DNA of 64,000 bases, from NCBI RefSeq assembly GCF_036320965.1, contig NC_092271.1:16112096-16176095 (forward strand), in the 5' to 3' direction. Within the stretch, counting starts at the first letter, position 1. Each line of letters begins with the position of its first letter. The notes beneath the pieces were generated by a model. That model made no database searches. It was not told the DNA's origin and was given only the letters and a program-made list of their open reading frames with translations. The position numbers and the translations under genes are program-made. Positions 55,705-64,000 of the stretch are shown in pieces. Source of the stretch: Panulirus ornatus. Its lineage: Eukaryota > Arthropoda > Malacostraca > Decapoda > Palinuridae.

Positions 55705-56080
55705 CCCTACCACCTACCGAAAGCCCGTTACATACGTCGCAGATCAGACAAGAAGTGTACTTACCTTCATCTGTGAGGGGAAAGTCAGTGTTGTCGACCA
55801 GGGATGAGGGAATGGGCCACTCAGGGACGGGGCAGCACTGGAACTGCGCCAGACCTAGGCGGGGCCGTATATGTATGAGGAGGAGCGAGGCCGTGGGATG
55901 GCGCGTGTGGTGAAGGGGTAGCGTCAGCTCGGTACAACGGTGGTGGTAAGAAATACAAAGGAATAAGAAAGGAATTCACACAGCAACATCTTACAAGGCC
56001 CCTTCGAGATTGTTTGCGATGGTGGAAGGGACATGACTGTAATAGATCGGTGTGGTAAGAGTAGAAATTCGCAGATATTA
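55705..56080. other. Interval between retroelement pieces
   Basis: No gene or repeat was recognised. A GC-rich patch lies near 55840-55940. Confidence 0.5.
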
Positions 56081-56084
56081 CATG

Positions 56085-56590
56085 TATATTACAGTCTGTT
56101 GTGGATGAGAGAGCTTGGGAAGTGAGTCAGTTGTTGTTCGCTGATGATACAGCGCTGGTGGCCGATTCATGTGAGAAACTGCAGAAGCTGGTGACTGAGT
56201 TTGGTAAAGTGTGTGAAAGAAGAAAGTTGAGAGTAAATGTGATAAGAGTAAGGTTATTAGGTACAGTAGGGTTGAGGGTCAAGAAAATTGGGAGGTAAGT
56301 TTGAATGGAGAAAAACTGGAGGAAGTGAAGTGTTTTAGATATCTGGGAGTGGATTTGGCAGCGGATGGAACCATGGAAGCGGAAGTGAATCATAGGGTGG
56401 GGGAGGGGGCGAAAATTCTGGGAACCTTGAAGAATGTGTGGAAGTCGAGAACATTATCTCGGAAAGCAAAAATGGGTATGTTTGAAGGAATAGTGGTTCC
56501 AAAAATGTTGTATGGTTGCGAGGCGTGGGCTGTGGATAGGAAGACAACAAAGGCCCCATTCGTTCACACTCAGTCTCTAGCTGTCAAGTC
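56085..56590 (+). mobile_element. RTE-like LINE fragment, motif C to C-terminal block
   Basis: It encodes ERAWEVSQLLFADDTALVAD, then a one-base frameshift, then NGEKLEEVKCFRYLGVDLAA and SRKAKMGMFEGIVVP. Near 56540 it jumps to an inverted piece of its own 3' UTR (cattcgttcacactcagtct). Confidence 0.85.
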
Positions 56591-56599
56591 TCTTCTTGA

Positions 56600-57600
56600 A
56601 CGTATCCAATGTAGTACTGTCATCGTTCCACCATATCGGCCTCGCATTGGAAAAAATCGTTTGCTACGAGTTGGCACTAATGATCCCACCACTGCATTGA
56701 ACGTTTTACTGAAGGTCTCCCCAAGCTACGTCCATATCGCTTTCGTTTATGATGTCATCCCAATTTTGCCTGTCAAGAGCAATGCCAAGATCTTTAAGAT
56801 TTGTAAGTGTAGCATTTGGTATTTTTTTTCCCCCGACTCTCATGTTGACCAGCATTACAGGCAATGTCAGAAGTTAACACTAAAGTAATACGCCGGTGAT
56901 CACATGTACCAAACCTCTCTCCGACTTCAACACTGTTAACATGATCATCATTTGTAGTCTGAATTAAATCTAATATATTCTTGTCGCGCTTAGGTTTATC
57001 AACTAATTGTATTAAGGCATTATCAAGCAGATATAGGTAAAGCCCACGCCCGAAGCTACTTACTGGAAAAGAATTCTCTCCACTTCCATGATGGTATGTT
57101 GACATCTACAATGATCGATACGCTTTCATTGCTAATTTCTGCCATCTGATTCAAATAGTCTTTCGTCTACATCTCGTATCTGTGCTGAGGGCCTGTGGGC
57201 TCAACCTACTGTTATTTTCTTTCGAAAAGTATCTTTGATTTCTACGGAAATGAAGCCGATATCATCAACAGCAATAACATTTTTCAGCACAGGACTTAGA
57301 TAAGACTTAACAAGAGCAAGACACCATCGCCCACTTTATTTCCCTTATCACTATTGAACATAGTGTACCCAGAGCTGACGTATTCGGTGAGGATATCTCT
57401 CTAATATCTATCCAAGATTCTGACCTACCAATTATATCATAATTCTCTTCCAATACACTTGTCTCTAATTCCCAAAAATTTGTTACGTATCCTCCGCTCG
57501 TTAAGATAGAATATTCTAATACATGACTGAGACTTTTTTTTCCTTTGGTATGTATATGTGCAGCAGAAGGAGTTTTCAGTATCATTATTTAAACTAAATA
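56600..57600 (-). mobile_element. CR1-like LINE: endonuclease part joined to the reverse transcriptase end
   Basis: The minus strand reads ELETSVLEENYDIIGRSESW (57490), then DNALIQLVDKPKRDKNILDL (57030), NSVEVGERFGTCDHRRITLV, and near 56780 WDDIINESDMDVAWGDLQ. These are the endonuclease end and linker of CR1-type ORF2. Then STTLDTFKKRLDS (56600) marks the C-terminal end. The reverse transcriptase core is deleted. Confidence 0.7.
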
Positions 57601-57604
57601 TCGT

Positions 57605-58420
57605 TACAATTCATAGTAACTGATTATCATACCATCATTATTGATAGTGGCCTCAGGAGCTTATATGCAGTTATCACGTATCTTTTTATTCTTTCTTCCA
57701 GTATGTGAACAACAATGGCTTTCTATTCTCTAACCTAACCCATTCCTTTCAGGCCTGGTACCATTCTATGTGCACTCCTTTGGACCCCTTCAATTGAGAA
57801 GACCAAATTGTTGAGGTATTTTAGGCAAATGTACGTCTTATATATTTTCTCTTATCTAAGCATCCACATACCTGAAGTCATTGTTGACAATGATCAAAAT
57901 ATAATGCATCTCTGAAACGCTCCCTCTCGAGTAATGTTATGGTGACAAGTATGGCATGATGTCAACTCTTGTAATATATTTCTCCAGATGTGATGACCTC
58001 CGTCAGATCTGTTTCAATCTCTTCTTATCGTCACGGAGTTTCATTTCCCAGAGGTAACTTTCATTAGCCATTAGTATCGTCACTGTTCCGTCTTGTCTAA
58101 ATCTCTCTGCAATATGTCACCGTCCCTATTGCATCTTAATTCTTTCAGAATTTTGGCATCATCAGCAAACGAATTCAGGTATGATTCCAACTCGCTTTGC
58201 AAATAATTCATCAAGATTAGAAAGAGTAATGTTCCCAGGAATGAATCCCGAAGGACCCCACTCGTCACTGTCGCACACACAAAGGCAAAATCTTTGACAT
58301 GTGTTCCCATATTACCTTCAAGTAGGTACCTTTCACACCATTCGAGCGCCCTCCTCTGACCCACATCATTAAAAGGTAAGAAAGAGATGTAAAAGTGAAT
58401 ATGTAAATGTTTCATTAAAG
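57605..58420 (-). mobile_element. CR1-like LINE: reverse transcriptase core and end
   Basis: The minus strand reads DVGQRRALEWCERYLLEGNM (58370), then VTSGVLRDSFLGTLLFLILM (motif B with two changes) and SFADDAKILKELRCNRDGDI (motif C). After a gap come EGVQRSAHRMVPGLKGMG (57790) and a stretch like ILEERIKRYVITAYKLLRPL. Stops break it. Confidence 0.75.
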
Positions 58421-58488
58421 GAAGTCAAAAAAAAAAAGAGAGAACCTATGAAGAAATGAAATGAGACAGTCGAATCAACTTCACATAC

Positions 58489-58689
58489 GTGAGGTTGAGC
58501 TGAGCAGCGATGGTGTCCATCATGCGGATGTCTAGGGCGTCCCGTGGCGATACGGGGCCGTCAGGGTCCTCGCTGTTCTTCTCACAGGCGATGTATGGGA
58601 AGTACGGTTGAGAGTGTGTTTCATGAAGTTCTCAGATTTCTCTGGAATATATGGAGGATGAATACACAAAGGTACTTCAGAGTAGTCAG
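58489..58689 (-). pseudogene. Inverted solitary copy of IR exon 5
   Basis: The minus strand reads DYSEVPLCIHPPYIPEKSEN, then FMKHTLN; after a 13-base deletion YFPYIACEKNSEDPDGPVSP and MMDTIAAQLNLT follow. Acceptor (gcttcag) and donor (ac/gtatg) are intact. Without the deletion its length would be 214 nt, which fits phase 1 in and phase 2 out. It belongs to another subtype than exon 5 of B and C. Confidence 0.8.
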
Positions 58690-59069
58690 CTGAAGCAAAA
58701 GGCTTTATAAACGTAAAAAAACTTGCATTGATTTGCACATTTACCTGGACTGTGTAGCTCACTTGAATCATCCAATACTTGGTATGGCTTACAGTTGAAG
58801 TTGGGTAGTTGGAGAGCCCTATGTAAGTGGCGAATTTCATTTTCTAAAAGAAACTAAACTGTACTAAAGAAAATGTTAAACTAACTCCAGTAATTAGTGT
58901 ATGTTCCTTTGAAATTTATAAGCTGCAAAAGGATCTAATATGGAATAAACCTAAAGATCTACGTAAATTTACACATAAGTTATTTGAGATTTTTTTCGAT
59001 AGATTTTTTAATTTATACATCAACAAATGCAAAAAAATAAAGCAAAGTGATGGCATACTACTTATCATT

Positions 59070-60105
59070 AATAGTGAGCTTGGAAAGGAGACTTGTGTGA
59101 GGAAGTACCAGGAGAGATTGAGTGTAGAATGGTAAAAGGTGAAAGCAAATGACGTGAGGGGAGTGGGTGAGGAATTGGAAGTATTTAGAAAAACAGTGAT
59201 GGCTTGTGCAAAAGATGCATGTGGCATGAGAGAGGTGGGAGGTGGGCAGATTAGAAAGGGTAGTGAGTGGTGGGATGAAGTAAAGTTATTAAAGACAAAA
59301 GAAAGGCGTTTGGACGATACTTGCAAGGAAGGAGTGCAAATGACTGGGAGATGTCTATAAGGAAGAGGTGCGAGGCTAAAAGAAAGGTGCAAGGGTTGGA
59401 AAAGAGGGCAAATGAGAGTTGGGGTGAGAGAGTATCATTAAACTTTAGGGACAATAAAAAGATGTTTTGAAAGGAGACAAATAACGTGCGTAGGACAAAA
59501 GAATGAATGGGAGCATCGGTGAAGGGGGCAAGTGGGGAAGTAATCATAGGTAGTGATGAGGTGAGAGGGAGATAGAGTGAGTGTTTTGAAGGTTTGTTGA
59601 ATGTGTTTGATGATAGAGTGGCAGATGTAGAGTGTCTTGGTCGGATGGTGTGCGAAGTGAGAGGGTCAGAGAGAATGGTTTGATTAAGAGAGACGAGGTA
59701 GTGAAAGTTTTGCGGAAGAGGTAATCCTGCAAGGCGGCGGGTTTGGATGGTATTGCAGTGGACTTTATCAAAAAAAGGAGGTGACTGTGTTGTTGATAGG
59801 TTGGTAAAGATATTCACTGTATGTATGGTTCATAGTAAAGTGCCTGAGGAATGGAGGAATGCATGCATAGTACCATTGTACAAAGGGAGAGGAGATAAAG
59901 GTGAGTGTTCAAACTACAAAGGCATAAGTTTGTTGAGTATTCCTGGGAAATTATATGGGAGGGTACTGATTGAGAGGGCGAAGGCATGTACAGAGCATCA
60001 GACTGAGGAAGAGCAGTTGTGGTTTCAGAAGTGGTGGAGGATATGTGGATCAGGTGTTTGCTTTGCAGAATGTATGTGAGAAATACTAAGAAAACCGAAT
60101 GGATT
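59070..60105 (+). mobile_element. RTE-like LINE fragment, linker to start of reverse transcriptase
   Basis: Pieces: CVRKYQERLSVEW (59093), GGGQIRKGSEWWDEVKLL (59240), LNVFDDRVADVE (59597), LYKGRGDKGECSNYKGISLL (59876), SIPGKLYGRVLIERAKACTE. Frames change at several points. It breaks off near 60105. Confidence 0.82.
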
Positions 60106-60329
60106 TGTATATACAAAAAGAGAAAAACCTGCGTCACAAAATTTGGATATGATATGTCAAACGGATGCAAAATATAAACATGCACACACACAAAAAAAAA
60201 AGGCACATAGTAAGGGAAAATACTGAAAGCGAAACATAATAACAATATCACGAATAGTAGCATGAGTAGCAGTCTAAATACAACACATGGAAAAAGAAAG
60301 AAATACTTACGGTTGAGGAAAAATACAGA

Positions 60330-60610
60330 ACAATATAAAACGGGAGAAAGCATCTGTCATCAACTTCCAGACAAACATGACCACCACTATACAGCTCTTT
60401 GATGGCCCGCCAATAGGACGTAGACGGATAAGACACGTCATCAAATTGTCAGAAGCTACTGAGTCAGCCATTTCTGGACGATAGGAATGCAGTCCTGGGT
60501 TGTGAAGGTTAGAGAGAATCAGACGAACCCAACCTAACCTCAGCTCCACATCCGGACAATAACGGTCTCACTTGGTCCTACTTAGTGTATTTAGTGATGG
60601 ACTTTCTATA
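60330..60610 (+). mobile_element. Penelope-like element remnant, ORF end
   Basis: The frame reads REKASVINFQTNMTTTIQLF, then DGPPIGRRRIRHVIKLSEAT. The first part matches the ORF end at 6928-6990, and the following bases (gtcctacttagtgtatttag near 60580) match 7103. Confidence 0.6.
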
Positions 60611-60611
60611 C

Positions 60612-60745
60612 ACGCACATATACATACCTATACATTTAAAATCGTATACATACATATATATGCACAGACATAAACGTATATACATATGTGCATATTCAGA
60701 CATGCTGCCTTCATCCACTCTCGGCGTCACCCCGCCACATATAAA
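60612..60745 (-). mobile_element. RTE-like LINE 3' UTR fragment
   Basis: The bases cgcacatatacatacctata and ttcatccactctcggcgtc, then accccgccacat, match the minus orientation of the family 3' UTR. Confidence 0.6.
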
Positions 60746-60749
60746 AAAA

Positions 60750-61200
60750 CAAAGTGCTGTTTTTTATGCTTATTTTTGATATATCTATAAAATCTTTCAG
60801 GATCTCTATCACTGTCTCTTGCAATACACACTTCGTATACTCTCTTGGCATTTCTGATAAGAGTTTTCACTTGTCTTCTGATTGCTATATTGCTTTCCAT
60901 TGTCTGGGTCATTGTCCGAATTCTTTTATTTCTGCGACGTGTAACTCTTGCAATATCTTGGGTGTACCATTCAGGTTTATTGGTGGTTTTATTGTTTCTG
61001 TCGTATATGGGAATGAATATAGCTCGATGGAGGCATAACCTGACGCTTAGAACTGGCCCATAATTCCTCTGGGTATGAATCAGCAAGGGTGAGACTCTCT
61101 CATGTGTCGCGTATCTCATCAAAATCGGTAGAGGTAATAGTACTGGATTTCGGGAAGTCGGGCTTTATATTTACGTCGAACCTAAACTTTCAGATATCAC
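60750..61200 (-). mobile_element. CR1-like LINE fragment, linker before the reverse transcriptase
   Basis: The minus strand reads NNKTTNKPEWYTQDIARVTR, RRNKRIRTMTQTMES, then VKTLIRNAKRVYEVCIARDS and FYRYIKNKHKK. This Arg/Lys-rich block between endonuclease and reverse transcriptase is typical of CR1-type ORF2. Confidence 0.72.
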
Positions 61201-61244
61201 ATGGGCATCCCACTGTTTTGACTTCTCCAATTGTATGTGTTTTG

Positions 61245-61294
<50 letters not shown>
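61245..61294. repeat. (GT)n microsatellite
   Basis: About 50 bp of GT directly before the third copy of the intergenic module. Confidence 0.95.
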
Positions 61295-61296
<2 letters not shown>

Positions 61297-61560
61297 TTAC
61301 TGAAAACTATTTGTGTTTTACGGTAGGAGAGTTTTATAGTTGCGTTGCCCCGTTTTCTTCACCTTGTATACATGTACCATGTCTTTCCTCCTATGTATGA
61401 ATTCACACACAAAGATACACACATACGCGCGTGCGCTGTCTTTCGATATGTGAGTAGGGAAGAGCTGGGCCACGGGACAGTGTGGCCAGTGACGTGGTGA
61501 CGACAACACAACCAACTGAGGCAGCAGCAAGTGAGTATTGAATATTTCATATAATTTCAT
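61295..61560 (+). repeat. Duplicated intergenic module, copy 3
   Basis: It matches 30010-30300 almost base by base from gatatgtgagtagggaag near 61446 through tgggccacgggacagtgtgg to the donor-like gcaagtgagtatt at 61531. Confidence 0.55.
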
Positions 61561-61564
61561 AGAC

Positions 61565-61565
<1 letters not shown>

Positions 61566-61596
<31 letters not shown>

Positions 61597-61647
61597 GTAT
61601 TATAATCTTTATTATCATCATTATCATTATTATCATTATTGTTATTA

Positions 61648-61684
<37 letters not shown>

Positions 61685-61820
61685 CATTATTATTATTATT
61701 ATCATTATTATTATTATTATTATCATTATGATTTCTATTATCATCATTATCATTATTATTATCATTTTGTTATCATTATTATCATTATTATTATCATTAT
61801 CATTATTATCATTTATCATC
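61566..61820. repeat. (ATT/ATC)n trinucleotide array
   Basis: About 250 bp of interrupted trinucleotide repeats, as at 30305-30765. Its frames are not genes. Confidence 0.95.
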
Positions 61821-62159
61821 ATAGTTGTTTTGGTAAAGTGGGTCAAGTTAGGATGGCTCATTCTCATTGTATTTGTTTCCTGATTATGATCATTATTCAC
61901 CATATTCTTTTTAACACATTCCCAAAAGCCCTTGACAAACTTCACTAAAGTTGTTAGATCGGAGGAAGAGCTGAGAAACTATAGTGTATGTCCTGAAACT
62001 ATAGTAACGACTGTTTACATTTATGATGGATGACCAATTTGAGATTTTCAAACGAGTAGAAAACACTACGAAACGTGACAACAGATCAAATGATCAAATC
62101 AGATTGCATACGTCTTTATTTTTACTGTTATTTCATGATAGCAATTTTTCCATCTTCGT

Positions 62160-62587
62160 TCGCCGTTTTCTGCGTCGCAACAGAAACAGACGAAGAACGA
62201 TTTAATTTTTTTTTTCACATTTGCTCTCCAGCTCTCATATGAAATGCACTGAAATCAAACCCCCTTATCCACAGTCAGGCCCAGCTGTGGTTTCCCTAGA
62301 CCGCTTCGCAAGTCTCTGCTAAGCCCACCGACAGTACGTCACCCCCTGTATACTACATCTCTCCAACTCACTCTGTCTCATGCATGCCTCACACCCTCTT
62401 GCATGTTCAGATCCCAATCACTTAAAGCATCTTTCACTCTCTTCTTCCGTCTAGATTTCATCCTCTTTGTTCCCTTCACTTGCTACATGCATACCTTCTT
62501 AGTCATCTTCTCACTCATCTCCTTAATATGTCATTATGTTCATACTATTTCAGCACGCCCTCTTCATCTTACACAATTTTTCTGCTA

Positions 62588-62666
<79 letters not shown>

Positions 62667-62760
62667 CCTGTCATTTCTTGTTCGATCAACCATCCTCACA
62701 CCAAAAATCATCCTCAAACATTTCATTTGCAACACAACCACCCTCTTTCGTACATTTTTT
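62160..62760 (-). mobile_element. Old, diverged RTE-like LINE copy with embedded (CT)n
   Basis: On the minus strand it resembles the 3' UTR and the end of ORF2: gcatgttcagatcccaatca (62401) equals the gcatgttcaggccccgatca of 18622, and tcaaacatttcatttgcaac (62713) equals tcaaacatctcatttccagc. It matches the old copy at 8500-9400. Confidence 0.65.
62590..62661. repeat. (CT)n microsatellite
   Basis: About 72 bp of CT at the same point of the RTE-like element as at 8914-9008. Confidence 0.95.
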
Positions 62761-62819
62761 TTTTCTTTTTTTTTACCGTGTGCTTATGCCTTACCATCGG
62801 AAATATAAATGTTCTTTCC

Positions 62820-63560
62820 ACACACGAGCTGACATTGTTATTGGCAATGTCATAGGAGACGACTGCAGTTACTTACCCTGGCTATCAGCTTCGTCCGCTA
62901 CTTTAAACGCCGAAAGAGAGTGCCAACTACATTTTCCCTTTCATGTATTCTGCAACCGTTTCTGCCATTCTACTGTGGAGGCAATGGACTGTATGGGAGA
63001 TCTAAATCGTAATGTTTAAAAATTTTCGTCTGGTCTTTTGTTGATAAATCTAAAGTTGACTATATTCTAGTACATAAATCCTCCATCCCTAATCGTGGTT
63101 ATGAGCTCTTACATTGTTGTGCTGCCGTGATGCACAGAAAAACAGACGATCTAAAAACGAAATCACCGTGTGTTAATTATTCCTCCCTCGACATTCACAC
63201 ATGCGTGTACAAAGGCACACTTCTTAATTAGACTCTGTTTTTCATGAAGGCGCTGGAAAACTTGGCGGGTATCCCGCGATGGACACTTAATTCACGTTGC
63301 TTTAAATGGTGGAAATTCAGGGTCTTGCACGTCAAAGGGATAACTTTAGATGTAATATTTCTTTTTTTTTGAGGAGCTTCGGGCTTTAGCGGTAGGCTGA
63401 ACATGTATGTGCGTCCGTACGTGGCATAACTCAGGACACAGGTACCTCTGCAGACTGCGAAATATAGAGACACAGATGCAGAGACTGAGGGTTCTGAAGG
63501 ATCTGACATGTCAGGGGGCGTCGGTGTGATTCATTCTTCATGTTCTTTTCCCGCCAATTG
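62820..63560 (+). repeat. Duplicated flank expected upstream of a further IR copy
   Basis: It matches 9900-10690 and 33370-34135 in the same order of landmarks (gagctgacattgttattggc at 62827, aatcctccatccct at 63077, ggacacaggtacctctgc at 63434). In the other two units an IR exon 1 follows about 2 to 4 kb later. Confidence 0.6.
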
Positions 63561-63569
63561 TCACGAACC

Positions 63570-64000
63570 TCATGAATGTATGAGTATGTTGGGTTAAGTA
63601 TGGGGTATTATGTATCATATGTTGGGTTCAGTGGGAAGGGGAGGGAGGGAGGTATCATGACTAGTCAGGTTCAGTGAGAGGTAACATGAATGAATAAGTT
63701 GGGTTCAGTGGCGTTGACACGTATGATATACTGGGTCCAGTGGGGGTGTCATGTATGATATGTTGGGTTAAGTGGGGGTGTCATGTATGATATGTTGGGT
63801 TCAGTGGGGTTGTCATGTATGATATGTTGGGTTCAGTGGGGGTGTCATGTATGATATGTTGGGTTAAGTGGGGGTGTCATGTATGATATGTTGGGTTCAG
63901 TGGGGGTGTCATGTATGATATGTTGGGTTCAGTGGGGTTGACACGTATGATATGCTGGGTTTAGTGGGGTTGTCATGTATGATATGTTGGATTCAGTGGG
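63570..64000. repeat. 32-bp minisatellite, running off the window
   Basis: At least eight regular units (pattern tcatgtatgatatgttggg, then ttcagtgggggtg) from about 63720 to the end, with more diverged units before. The ggg/gtt and ttc/tta variants alternate, which points to duplication of pairs of units. Confidence 0.9.

Noticed and set aside
63570..64000. Regular repeats as CRISPR array
   Set aside because: Units of 32 bp follow each other without spacers, in a eukaryotic sequence.

Overview
The window is eukaryotic, intron-rich and very rich in repeats. It has long (TA)n, (GT)n, (CT)n and (ATT)n microsatellites and several families of decayed non-LTR and Penelope-type retroelements. The genes are divergent ionotropic receptors (IRs), a protostome chemoreceptor family. 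Together these suggest an arthropod, most likely a decapod crustacean. The family calls rest on visible motifs; the organism is an inference.

The backbone is a tandem array of one IR gene, all on the + strand. Copy A (572-6317) has only its last six coding exons because the window starts inside it. Copies B (12557-26773) and C (38096-53887) each have 11 coding exons. Exon order, most intron phases and most exon lengths match between copies. The encoded parts are, in order: signal peptide plus an 11-residue-repeat region (exon 1); extracellular N-terminal region (exons 2-5); ligand-binding lobe S1 (exons 5-6); first membrane helix and pore (exon 7); second membrane helix and start of S2 (exon 8); S2 (exons 9-10); last membrane helix (exon 11). 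Exons 6-11 are open in all copies. The 5' halves of B and C carry single-base problems: exon 3 of B, the exon 5 acceptor of B, and exon 5 of C. They may be pseudogenes, or the assembly may contain indels.

The space between genes is also duplicated. After each gene come retroelement debris, a conserved module ending in a splice-donor-like site (about 7960-8190, 30010-30280, 61290-61540), trinucleotide arrays, a conserved flank with a 32-bp minisatellite, and then, after copies A and B, the next exon 1. The end of the window (62820-64000) repeats the flank that precedes exon 1 of B and C, so a fourth copy may lie just beyond it. Single inverted copies of exon 5 lie behind B (28511-28674) and C (58489-58689).

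Retroelements fall into four groups. (1) An RTE-like LINE family has about ten fragments on both strands; the best are 18361-20158 (-), 35335-37968 (+), 48236-49592 (-) and 50012-53455 (+). (2) Decayed CR1-like LINEs include one piece with an SGNH-hydrolase-like ORF1. (3) Jockey-like LINE pieces lie at 29130-29640 and 30783-32650. (4) Penelope-like remains lie at 6430-7580 and 60330-60610; a hammerhead-ribozyme-like motif at 53511-53553 is probably related. Many TA microsatellites sit at the ends of the RTE-like elements. No rRNA gene, intact tRNA gene or CRISPR array was seen.
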